Assembly: GCA_026125865.1 (NCBI GenBank)
Contig: JAHCKI010000029.1
Span: 1 to 14,144, forward strand
Direction: 5' to 3'
From: Rhodospirillales bacterium
GTDB taxonomy: Bacteria; Pseudomonadota; Alphaproteobacteria; Rhodospirillales; Defluviicoccaceae
DNA: 14,144 nt
Under the pieces are notes generated by a model. That model worked only from the letters and a program-made list of their open reading frames with translations, was not told the origin of the DNA and did no database searches. The first letter of the stretch is position 1. The number at the start of each line of letters is the position of its first letter. This document shows positions 8,401-14,144 of this stretch, in pieces. A program made the translations under genes and the position numbers.

Positions 8401-10242
8401 GACCAATCGCGTATCCCTGTCATTGATACGCACGGCATGGGGAATTTCGTCGATGACACGAAGTCCGAGATGCTCGAGCATCGGCAGGGCTTCCGACAGG
8501 ATAATAGCCTGCTTCGGGTGGTATATCTTGAAACGCACACGATGATCGGCGACGTCGAACGGCCGATACAGGGTCATGCCGATCCGCCCGCTCGCCAGCA
8601 TGTCTTCGATTTTTTCCACGTCGGCGACGGCTTCGTCGGCGTTGAACAGGGCCTGATAGCCGGGGGGGAAGGCGTCGCTGTAACGTTGATGAAGACGGTC
8701 GCCATCCTCTTCGCCATGCCTGGCGATCAGGGCATCGGTGAGATGATCGGACCAGGTGCGAGCGGCGTCGACGATACGCGCTTCCAGTTCCGCCGGTTCG
8801 TATTCGGGGATCTGGCCGGTGGTCGTGCGGATGATCATGTACAGGCGGGCCAATGGTGAATCGCCCACCTCGGAGTACTGCGACATCAGCGTTCCGTCGA
8901 ACGCCTTCTCGAGGATGTTCTGGATCGAATAACGCAGGACCGTGTTGTAGCGATCGCTGGGGACGAATACCAGGCAGGCGACATACCGTTCATAGTCGTC
9001 GCGACGAATGAACAACGCTGCCCGTTGGCGGTCCTGGAGGTTGAGAATGCCGACGGCGGTGCGATAGAGATGCTCATCGGTGACTTGAAACAACTCGTCT
9101 CGCGGAAACGTCTCAAGAATGTTGAGCAGCGCCTTGCCGTCATGGCCGCGGGGATCGAAGCCGGCGCGCTCGACGGCAAGTCGCACCCGGCGCCGAAACA
9201 GGGGAACCGCCGAAGGCGACTGCGTATAGGCCGCCGACGTGAACAACCCCACGAACATGCGATGGCCGACGACGTGGCCGTTGGCATCGAAGCGCTTGAT
9301 ACCGATCGCATCCATGGGGACGGGGCGGTGCACGGTGGACTTCATGTCTGTTTTCGTCAGCACCAGCAGCTCGCGTTGCGCGACGAACGACCGTAGGGCG
9401 CGCGGTAGGATTTTGGGATCGGCGGCTTCGTCGAACACGAACACCTCGGGGTCGCGCAAGATACCCAGCCCCGAGTCGGGGACGATGGCAATGGATGTCG
9501 CCTCCTCGCTCCCCGTGATCGCGTACTCGCGAAATCCCAGCAGAGTGAAATGATTCTTGTGCAACCAGGTCAGGAATTCACTGATTTCCGAGACGTCGCC
9601 GGCAGGCCAGCCGGAGGCGTCGGACTCCAGTGATTCGATCACTCCCATCAACCTGGACCGCATGGATTGCCAGTCCGTCACCGCTGCGCGGATGTCGGCG
9701 AGAACGCGCCGGATGTCGTCCGCAAGCGTTTCGAGAATGTCTCCGGATTGGTGTGTCACCTCGATGTGCATGAACGATTCGGCAATTCCGTCGTCGGCGT
9801 CCGTCGCAGGGTCGACAACGCCTTGAATTCCCCCACTGCCGTCACGCCGAACCGTCACGATCGGATGAATGACCAAGTGCACCGTCAGGTCGCTGCGGTT
9901 CAACTGCGCCGTCACCGAATTGACGAGAAACGGCATGTTGTCGGTAACGATTTCGACGACGGTATGCTCGCACCGCCAACCATGTTCGTCGAGGCGGGGA
10001 TTGTACACGCGGATGACGGGTTCGCCTGGTTTGCGCTGAGCACCGAGCCGCCAGTGGGAATACGCCGCGCCGAACATGTTGTCCGGCGTTTCGCCCTGGA
10101 TGTCCTGCGGCGGTACGTGGGCGTAGTAAAGGCGGACAAATGACGCGACGGCAGCCGCGTTGGTTTCGGTCAGGCGTCGCTTGGCGCTCTCGACCGCCTT
10201 TTCGATGAGATCGGTTCTGTTGGCTTCCGTGTAGTGTGGCAT
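5407..10242 (-). CDS. NAD-dependent glutamate dehydrogenase, large (about 180 kDa) bacterial type
   Basis: Catalyses oxidative deamination of glutamate to 2-oxoglutarate and ammonium with NAD+, mainly a catabolic role. The 1611-residue length fits the large bacterial class related to Pseudomonas GdhB and Streptomyces GDH, not the roughly 450-residue enzymes. The N-terminal half looks like the regulatory ACT-like region, with MPFLVNSVTAQLNRSDLTVH (103-122) as the first such unit. The catalytic region has GGIRWSDRREDYRTEILGL just before VPVGSKGGF, where Lys852 of S-K-G-G is the probable substrate-binding lysine. GDMSGDVFGNG (988-998) and FIDNSAGVDCSDHE (1164-1177) are hallmark segments of this class. 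A long helical C-terminal region follows. The start is well set: AAGGAGG lies seven bases before the ATG. It is divergent from gshB and followed by the transporter and methyltransferase genes. In related enzymes the N-terminal region binds amino-acid effectors; that is not shown here. Confidence 0.97.
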   Translation of the reverse strand: MPHYTEANRTDLIEKAVESAKRRLTETNAAAVASFVRLYYAHVPPQDIQGETPDNMFGAAYSHWRLGAQRKPGEPVIRVYNPRLDEHGWRCEHTVVEIVTDNMPFLVNSVTAQLNRSDLTVHLVIHPIVTVRRDGSGGIQGVVDPATDADDGIAESFMHIEVTHQSGDILETLADDIRRVLADIRAAVTDWQSMRSRLMGVIESLESDASGWPAGDVSEISEFLTWLHKNHFTLLGFREYAITGSEEATSIAIVPDSGLGILRDPEVFVFDEAADPKILPRALRSFVAQRELLVLTKTDMKSTVHRPVPMDAIGIKRFDANGHVVGHRMFVGLFTSAAYTQSPSAVPLFRRRVRLAVERAGFDPRGHDGKALLNILETFPRDELFQVTDEHLYRTAVGILNLQDRQRAALFIRRDDYERYVACLVFVPSDRYNTVLRYSIQNILEKAFDGTLMSQYSEVGDSPLARLYMIIRTTTGQIPEYEPAELEARIVDAARTWSDHLTDALIARHGEEDGDRLHQRYSDAFPPGYQALFNADEAVADVEKIEDMLASGRIGMTLYRPFDVADHRVRFKIYHPKQAIILSEALPMLEHLGLRVIDEIPHAVRINDRDTRLVMIHDFGLETRSGLPIDITAVREPFQEAFFNVWCGQSESDRFNSLVLDARLSSREVAVIRAYSRYLRQAGIGFSNEYMQDALLNNGGMARAIADLFVTLFNPATATARDQKAEAIRTTLASGLDAVESADEDRILRRFINVVESTLRTNFFQCGADGNAKSYLSFKIDSRKIDELPLPRPMVEVFVYSPRLEGRHLRGGKVARGGIRWSDRREDYRTEILGLMKAQMVKNVVIVPVGSKGGFIVRQPPASGDREAILAEGIECYKTLIRGILDLTDNRVGGKVTPPPDLVRRDDDDPYLVVAADKGTATFSDIANGVSGDYGFWLGDAFASGGSQGYDHKKMGITARGAWESVKRHFREIGKNIQEEPFTVVGVGDMSGDVFGNGMLLSPCIKLVAAFNHMHIFVDPDPDPAASFAERKRLFELPRSAWSDYDRKVMSKGGAIFERRAKTLTLTPEIRNRFGIESDRMTPNELIRALLRANIELLWFGGIGTYVKAEGETNADAGDRSNDAIRVNGRDLRCKVVGEGANLGFTQKGRIEYAHAGGRMNTDFIDNSAGVDCSDHEVNIKILLDSTVSDGDMTEKQRNKMLEDMTDEVADLVLRDNYLQSQALTLSESEGFDALDNQIRLMRLFERQGRLNRDVEFLPDDEALAERIAAKQGLSRPEIAVLFSYCKLWLYDEMLNSDLPDDKHLAEDVVRYFPSAIQSTLRARIPEHILRRELIATSITNSLINRVGGTFVTEIADKTGMSAVDVGRSYIIARDVYGVRDVWEQIEALDNVISADAQTTLHREAQRLLERGTMWFLRNGGSPIDITANVLAYKEPVRALASKIETVLPEDMNSRILHRAGRYQEDGVPEELAREVAYLIAMPSACDIVRVAAARGIAVEDVARLYFALGELLCLGWLRYQAEKFTAMSHWQKLAVSAIIEELFGHQHTLTVHVLDSVGKAGDEAIGTWSENRQAAIQRVRALIGELEAAQPLDLSMLTVASRQVGTLVAT

Positions 10243-10249
10243 TCCGTTT

Positions 10250-10256
10250 CCTCCTT
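10250..10256 (-). promoter_or_regulatory. strong ribosome binding site of glutamate dehydrogenase
   Basis: The minus strand reads AAGGAGG seven bases before the ATG at 10242, a near-perfect match to the 16S rRNA anti-Shine-Dalgarno sequence and the strongest such site in the window. It fixes the start of the 1611-residue gene. Confidence 0.85.
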
Positions 10257-10306
10257 CGCTCGTTCGCCGCGAAGATCTTTTAAGCGCCCCATCTTGGAGC
10301 TTGGTG

Positions 10307-10318
10307 GGACGCCCGTCC
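10307..10318. promoter_or_regulatory. short inverted repeat in the divergent glutamate dehydrogenase/gshB region
   Basis: GGACG-CC-CGTCC is a perfect five-base inverted repeat with a two-base centre, placed between the two divergent genes. It could be an operator half-pair, but such short GC-rich palindromes also occur by chance. No regulator is recognised for it. Confidence 0.2.
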
Positions 10319-10350
10319 AGGGTGACGATCGACGAACTCTATTCCAGCGC

Positions 10351-10379
10351 TTGATTCCTGAGCATCGCTCGCCGTTAAT
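10351..10379 (+). promoter_or_regulatory. probable sigma-70-like promoter of gshB
   Basis: TTGATT (10351-10356) and GTTAAT (10374-10379) are separated by exactly 17 bases and resemble -35 and -10 boxes. The implied transcription start near 10386 would give a leader of about 36 bases before the gshB ATG. I found no equally good pair for the divergent gene. Confidence 0.45.
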
Positions 10380-10421
10380 GGGTGCCGATCGCCGTCAACA
10401 TCATCATAGAACGAGGGCAGC

Positions 10422-11381
10422 ATGGGCCTCAACGTGGCCATTCAGATGGATCCGATCGAGCACATCGACATCAACGCGGACAGTACGTTCGCCCTGGCGC
10501 TGGAGGCTCAGCGAAGAGGTCACACGCTATGCCACTATCTGCCACAGGATATGTCGCTGTCGCGGGGGCGGATCATGGCCCGGACGCGCCCCTTGGAGGT
10601 TCGCCGCACCTATGGCGACCACTTCACCCTCGGTGCGCCGGAGATGATCGACCTTGCCGACGTGGATATGGTCCTGATGCGCCAGGATCCCCCGTTCGAT
10701 ATGGCTTACATAACGGCCACGCACCTGCTTCAGCACATCCATCCGGCCACGTACGTGGTGAACGATCCGGTCGAGGTGCGCAATGCGCCGGAGAAGCTGT
10801 TTGTCGCGCATTTTCCAGAGTTGATGCCGCCGACCCTGATCACCTCGGACCGCGAACAGATCCGGGAATTTCGCCGTGAGCATATGGACATCATCATCAA
10901 GCCGCTGTTCGGCAACGGCGGCGCAGGCGTGTTTCACATCGACCCGCATGACGACAATTTGAACGCGCTCCTGGAAATGTTCACCGAGCTTTATCGCGAA
11001 CCGATCGTGGTTCAAGCCTACCTTCCGGAAGTCCGCGAGGGCGACAAGCGCATCATTTTGATCGATGGCAAGGCCGCAGGCGCCATTACGCGGGTGCCGG
11101 CGGCGGGCGAGGCGCGCGCCAACCTGCATGTGGGCGGACAGGCGGTGCGCTCGGATTTGACGGCCCGTGAACAGCAAATTTGCGAGACCATAGGACCGGA
11201 ACTCCGGGACCGCGGGCTGATTTTCGTCGGCATCGACGTGATCGGCGACTATCTGACCGAGATCAACGTGACGTCACCCACCGGTATCCAGGAGATCGGA
11301 CGCTTCGACAATGTATCTTTGGAGGCGCAGCTTTGGGACGCCTTCGAGCAACGGTTCCACGACAGCCGCGCCGCGACGTGA
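10422..11381 (+). CDS. gshB: glutathione synthetase
   Basis: An ATP-dependent cytosolic enzyme that joins gamma-glutamylcysteine and glycine to make glutathione. The 319 residues match the family length and align end to end with E. coli Gsh[21 protein letters not shown] (8-27), [13 protein letters not shown] (85-97), [15 protein letters not shown] (157-171, the glycine-rich ATP-grasp loop with Lys160), [12 protein letters not shown] (205-216), and [20 protein letters not shown] (265-284) carrying the metal-binding Glu-x-Asn and followed by SPTG. The FGNGGAGVF form of the loop is, from memory, common in alphaproteobacteria where E. coli has DGMGGASIF. GAGGG stands four bases before the ATG. 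It is divergent from glutamate dehydrogenase and followed 53 bases later by glk in the same direction. No gshA is visible in the window. Confidence 0.97.
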   Translation: MGLNVAIQMDPIEHIDINADSTFALALEAQRRGHTLCHYLPQDMSLSRGRIMARTRPLEVRRTYGDHFTLGAPEMIDLADVDMVLMRQDPPFDMAYITATHLLQHIHPATYVVNDPVEVRNAPEKLFVAHFPELMPPTLITSDREQIREFRREHMDIIIKPLFGNGGAGVFHIDPHDDNLNALLEMFTELYREPIVVQAYLPEVREGDKRIILIDGKAAGAITRVPAAGEARANLHVGGQAVRSDLTAREQQICETIGPELRDRGLIFVGIDVIGDYLTEINVTSPTGIQEIGRFDNVSLEAQLWDAFEQRFHDSRAAT

Positions 11382-11434
11382 ACGGCATCTAGCCAGTTTG
11401 AGAAACAAGATCAATTCGAGGGACAAGGACCGCA

Positions 11435-12424
11435 ATGATGATACTTGCGGGTGATATCGGCGGAACCAAGACGGTTCTCGCGCTTTATGCCGCGGATGAT
11501 CCCATCAATCGTCCGCGGCATGAAAATAAGTTCCCCAGCGACGCTTATCCGTCACTGGAGGCCATTGTTGAAGAATTCCTCAGCAAGACGGACGCGAAAC
11601 CGGTGCGCGCGAGTTTCGGTGTCGCCGGTCCGGTCGTCGATGATCGTTGCAGGATCACCAATCTGCCTTGGGTGATCGACGCCAAGGCGATCGAGAAGGC
11701 GTTCGATATTCCTCGCGTGGGCTTACTCAACGATCTGGAAGCGATCGCCAACACCGTTCCCCATCTTCAGGCCGACGATATCCACACACTCAATCCGGGG
11801 CACAAGACGCCGACGGGAACCATGGGCGTCATCGCTCCTGGAACAGGGCTCGGGATGTCATTTCTGGCGTGGACCGGACAACACTATCGCCCCCATGCAA
11901 CCGAAGGCGGCCACGCCTCCTTTGCGCCGGCCACACCGGAGCAGATCGACCTTCTTGCCTATCTGCAACATCGTTTTGGACACGTGAGCAACGAGCGGGT
12001 CAGCTCGGGAAGCGGCATCCCCAATCTGTTCGATTTTTTAAGGAGTACGGGACGTCACGACGAACCCGACTGGCTGCGTCAAGCGCTGTCGGAAGCATCC
12101 GATCCGACACCGGTGATCGTCAATGCCGCGCTGGAACGCAAGGCCGATGTGTGCGTGGCGACCCTCGACATGTTCGTGCGCATTCTCGGCGGCATCATCG
12201 GTAACATGGCCTTGAAACTGCTTGCGACGGGGGGGATCTACCTGGGAGGCGGCATTCCGCCCCGCATCCTGGCGCGCTTGCAACAGCGTGACTTTCTGTC
12301 GGCCGTGCAAAACAAGGGGCGGTTCAGCGAACTCGTATCCGACATCCCCATTCACGTCATACTCGACCCCGACGCCGCCCTGCACGGTGCGGCTTGGCAC
12401 GCACTAGAACAGGAAAACGCGTAA
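11435..12424 (+). CDS. glk: glucokinase
   Basis: Phosphorylates glucose to glucose-6-phosphate with ATP in the cytosol, feeding glycolysis, Entner-Doudoroff or pentose phosphate routes. The 329 residues fit bacterial Glk (E. coli 321). The phosphate-binding motif is GDIGGTKT (6-13); GVAGPV (62-67) follows. LLNDLEA (97-103) contains Asp100, the probable catalytic base. GVIAPGTGLGMSFL (131-144) is the second phosphate-contact region, and ATEGGHASFAP (155-165) carries the sugar-binding Glu-Gly-Gly-His. SGSGIPNLFDFL (191-202), GGIYLGGGIPP (266-276) and the closing DAALHGAAW complete the family pattern. Two ATG codons stand in tandem (11435 and 11438); AAGGA at 11425-11429 is five and eight bases away, so the second may be used instead. 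It is probably co-transcribed with gshB across 53 bases. Confidence 0.96.
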   Translation: MMILAGDIGGTKTVLALYAADDPINRPRHENKFPSDAYPSLEAIVEEFLSKTDAKPVRASFGVAGPVVDDRCRITNLPWVIDAKAIEKAFDIPRVGLLNDLEAIANTVPHLQADDIHTLNPGHKTPTGTMGVIAPGTGLGMSFLAWTGQHYRPHATEGGHASFAPATPEQIDLLAYLQHRFGHVSNERVSSGSGIPNLFDFLRSTGRHDEPDWLRQALSEASDPTPVIVNAALERKADVCVATLDMFVRILGGIIGNMALKLLATGGIYLGGGIPPRILARLQQRDFLSAVQNKGRFSELVSDIPIHVILDPDAALHGAAWHALEQENA

Positions 12425-12460
12425 CCCACATACCGCGGCGGGCGGCGGTGTCGCTCTCTA

Positions 12461-12664
12461 TTAGGCCGCCAAGCGGTGCGAATGCCTGTCGACGCCCGCC
12501 AACACCTGTGTTTGCCGCCCATCGTGCGCTTTCGATGAGTGCGCACTGAACAGAGACAACAGGCGATCGATCGCATTGGCGACCACTTTGCTGCGCTCCC
12601 GGCTGGTGCGCCGCATGTATGCCTGCATTTCCTGGTCGGTGGGGTGATGGAATTTCGCGTTCAT
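12461..12664 (-). CDS. small basic protein of unknown function, 67 residues
   Basis: I do not recognise a named family. The product starts MNAKFHHPTDQEMQAYMRRT and continues with RERSKVVANAIDRLLSLF (22-39), which looks like one or two amphipathic basic helices with a hydrophobic face. The rest (40-67) is polar with several His and Arg residues and no obvious motif. There is no Cys pair, signal peptide or membrane segment. Support for a real gene: AGGGA lies eight bases before the ATG, no competing gene occupies the space, and it fills the gap between glk (convergent, stops 36 bases apart) and the divergent LysR gene. The pattern of a short Pro-Thr-Asp-x-Glu opening followed by Arg/Ala-rich helices recalls short alphaproteobacterial uncharacterised proteins, but this is only an impression. 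Whether the LysR regulator controls it is untested. Confidence 0.6.
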   Translation of the reverse strand: MNAKFHHPTDQEMQAYMRRTSRERSKVVANAIDRLLSLFSAHSSKAHDGRQTQVLAGVDRHSHRLAA

Positions 12665-12710
12665 GGGTGAGATCCCTTTATTTGGGCCGATTCAAATTCA
12701 ATGGCTGGTG

Positions 12711-12738
12711 TTTACCTTATTTCCGTTGAGGTGATAAT
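12711..12738 (+). promoter_or_regulatory. possible promoter of the LysR-type gene
   Basis: TTTACC (12711-12716) and GATAAT (12733-12738), 16 bases apart, resemble -35 and -10 boxes within the 123-base AT-richer gap between the small gene and the LysR gene. Transcription would start about 43 bases before the LysR ATG. LysR genes often repress themselves from such divergent regions, but no clear T-N11-A operator stands out. Confidence 0.35.
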
Positions 12739-12787
12739 ATAGGCGTTTGGAACATGATCTATGACGCGCAGGAAAAAATAACAACCC

Positions 12788-13708
12788 ATGGACAAGTATG
12801 GCGAGATGGAGGTTTTCGTTCGCGTGGTCAACGAGGGGGGATTTTCGGCGGCGGCGCGCGCGCTCAATGTTACCCCGTCAGCTGTCAGCAAGTTTATCAG
12901 CCGTTTGGAGGACCGCCTTGACGCGCGCCTTCTCAACCGCACAACGCGGCGTCTCAGCCCGACCGAGGAAGGGCGCGCCTTTCACGAACGCTGTGTCCGA
13001 ATTCTGGCGGAGATCGAAGAGGCGGAACAGGCGGTCAGCCGCCTGAACGCCGTGCCGAGCGGAACGCTTCGAGTCAATGCCGCCGTGGCGATCGCGACCT
13101 ATCAATTGGTTCCGCTGCTGCCGGAGTTCATGGCGCGCTATCCGTTGGTCCATGTGGATCTCGCGGTCACGGACCGTGTCGTGGACTTGGTCGAGGAAGG
13201 CGCCGACATCGGTATTCGAACGGGCGCGCGTTTCGACTCCCAATTGGTCTCGCGATTGCTGGCCGAGGATCACCGGGTCATTGTCGCGGCGCCGTCATAC
13301 CTTGAGCGCCGCGGCGTGCCGAAAACGCCCATGGACTTGCTTCGCCACAATTGCCTGATGCGGTCCGGCGCTCAAGCCTTTCTCAACGAATGGTCGTTCG
13401 ACGGACCCGATGGCCCCTTCACGCTGCCCATCAAGGGCAACACGAAGGTCAACAACGGCGAAACCCTTTACGAAATGGTCATGGCCGGCCTCGGCATTTG
13501 CCGCCTTGGCGAGTTTCGCGTCGCCGCCGACATCAGGGACGGCCAGCTTGTCTCTTTGCTGACGGACACCAACCGTACCGAACCGTTGCCGATACACGTG
13601 GTCTATTCCCACCGCAAGCACCTGTCGCCCCGGGTTCGCGCCTTCGTCGATTACCTGATTGAAAAATTCACCCCGGTCCCGCCGTGGGTGGTGGTCGAAC
13701 AATCGTGA
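12788..13708 (+). CDS. LysR-type transcriptional regulator
   Basis: A DNA-binding regulator of 306 residues, standard LysR length. The N-terminal winged helix-turn-helix covers about residues 1-62: EVFVRVVNEGGFSAAARALN, then VTPSAVSKFISRLEDRL (the recognition region), then ARLLNRTTRRLSPTEEG. A linker helix leads to the periplasmic-binding-protein-like effector domain from about 90: GTLRVNAAVA, LPEFMARYPLVHVDL, ADIGIRTG, NGETLYEMVMAGLGIC and HVVYSHRKHLSPRVRAFVDYL. This resembles the large CrgA/AaeR-like subgroup; the effector cannot be told. The nearest ribosome-site-like AGGA is 14 bases before the ATG, further than usual, so initiation is poorly defined, but homology begins right at this start. 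Its closest potential target is the divergent 67-residue gene; LysR regulators often act on the divergent neighbour. It converges on the GFA gene with a 16-base gap. Confidence 0.95.
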   Translation: MDKYGEMEVFVRVVNEGGFSAAARALNVTPSAVSKFISRLEDRLDARLLNRTTRRLSPTEEGRAFHERCVRILAEIEEAEQAVSRLNAVPSGTLRVNAAVAIATYQLVPLLPEFMARYPLVHVDLAVTDRVVDLVEEGADIGIRTGARFDSQLVSRLLAEDHRVIVAAPSYLERRGVPKTPMDLLRHNCLMRSGAQAFLNEWSFDGPDGPFTLPIKGNTKVNNGETLYEMVMAGLGICRLGEFRVAADIRDGQLVSLLTDTNRTEPLPIHVVYSHRKHLSPRVRAFVDYLIEKFTPVPPWVVVEQS

Positions 13709-13724
13709 TCCTCGGTCTCCAGAA

Positions 13725-14144
13725 CTACCGATCCATACCGCGAGGCGTCCAATCGCCACCGGTGTCGCGGTCGGGGTGTTGGAAGCTTGCGAGACGGGCT
13801 TGGCGATCGGCGGTCATATCGTCTTCGGTGTGGGATTGGGGGAGGTCATTGAGCCTGTGAATCCATGGCAGGCGACTCTCGACGCCGAAATGCCGTGTGG
13901 GCGGTACCCGGTCCGGATGATCCAGGCTGCCGATGGTCACATCGATCCAATCGCTGTCGGTGTATCGAAACGACAACGGTGTCCCGCACTGAGCGCAATA
14001 ACCACGCTCGACAATGTTGGAGCTTTTGTAGATATCTGGCGTTCCCCGCGTCCATGCGAAGGCGTCCGTTCGAACCGGCGCCAGCGCAGCGAACGCGTTG
14101 CCCACCGCCTTTTGACACATGCGGCAGTGGCACAGGTGAACACC
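13725..14144 (-). CDS. GFA-family (CENP-V/GFA fold) zinc protein, N terminus outside the window
   Basis: The gene enters from the right edge; 139 residues are visible, reading GVHLCHCRMCQKAVG from base 14144 in frame, so the internal Met at 14120 is not the start. The zinc motif C-H-C-x-x-C (visible residues 5-10) and the second pair CAQC in GYCAQCGTPLSFRY (49-62) are the signature of the GFA fold. GSLDHPDRVPPTRHFGVESR (72-91), then LPWIHRL, follows the family pattern. Members are named after glutathione-dependent formaldehyde-activating enzyme (Gfa), but most homologues have no proven activity, so formaldehyde detoxification should not be assumed. Full members are usually only slightly longer, so perhaps 10-20 residues are missing. 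The C-terminal 30 residues are polar and unremarkable. It converges with the LysR gene; any tie to the gshB gene is only thematic. Confidence 0.92.
   Translation of the reverse strand, partial: GVHLCHCRMCQKAVGNAFAALAPVRTDAFAWTRGTPDIYKSSNIVERGYCAQCGTPLSFRYTDSDWIDVTIGSLDHPDRVPPTRHFGVESRLPWIHRLNDLPQSHTEDDMTADRQARLASFQHPDRDTGGDWTPRGMDR

Noticed and set aside
8296..8859. 187-residue plus-strand open frame opposite glutamate dehydrogenase
   Set aside because: Antisense shadow with no ribosome site or recognisable domain.
12441..12470. GGCGGC...GCCGCC pairing after glk as a terminator
   Set aside because: The 18-base loop, GC-triplet repeats and lack of a T-run make chance pairing more likely; it also overlaps the end of the 67-residue gene.
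12665..12787. Possible small RNA or LysR operator in the intergenic gap
   Set aside because: The short direct repeat ATTCAAATTCAAT and scattered T-N11-A spacings are not distinctive; only the promoter-like pair was kept.
13712..13731. TCGGT...ACCGA stem between the LysR and GFA genes as a terminator
   Set aside because: Only five base pairs with a ten-base loop and no T-run on either strand.
14118..14120. ATG as start of the GFA gene
   Set aside because: The frame continues upstream to the window edge with HLCHC, which contains the first zinc-ligand cysteines of the family, so the gene is cut by the window.

Overview
This GC-rich window looks like ordinary chromosome from an alphaproteobacterium, most likely a free-living Rhodospirillales-type organism. 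This is inferred from a very long NAD-dependent glutamate dehydrogenase, the alphaproteobacterial-looking GshB glycine-rich loop and the overall gene style. Coding density is high and every recognised frame is intact. I see no tRNA, rRNA, CRISPR array, insertion sequence, integrase, phage gene or toxin-antitoxin pair.

Layout, left to right. (1) On the plus strand, the C-terminal end of an RND drug-efflux pump of the AcrB/MexF type enters from outside the window. It is followed by purH, which makes IMP in the last two steps of purine synthesis, and by a 3-methyladenine DNA glycosylase (AlkA type) 25 bases after purH, apparently starting at TTG. (2) On the minus strand is a three-gene same-direction run, read from right to left: the 1611-residue NAD-glutamate dehydrogenase, a UMF1-type major facilitator transporter and a class I SAM-dependent methyltransferase. 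The gaps are 39 and 71 bases, so they may be co-transcribed. (3) A 179-base region separates glutamate dehydrogenase from the divergent plus-strand pair gshB (glutathione synthetase) and glk (glucokinase). (4) A small minus-strand gene for a 67-residue basic protein and a plus-strand LysR-type regulator diverge from a 123-base intergenic region. (5) At the right edge a minus-strand GFA (CENP-V/glutathione-dependent formaldehyde-activating fold) protein runs off the window.

Functionally this is mainly housekeeping metabolism: purine synthesis, base-excision repair, glutamate catabolism to 2-oxoglutarate, glutathione synthesis and glucose phosphorylation. The glutamate dehydrogenase/gshB divergence joins a glutamate consumer with a pathway built on glutamate, but co-regulation is only a hypothesis. 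I did not find a convincing new biological system. The items most worth a second look are a perfect 11-bp inverted repeat inside the first codons of the transporter gene, the unrecognised 67-residue gene, and the unexplained transporter and methyltransferase downstream of glutamate dehydrogenase.
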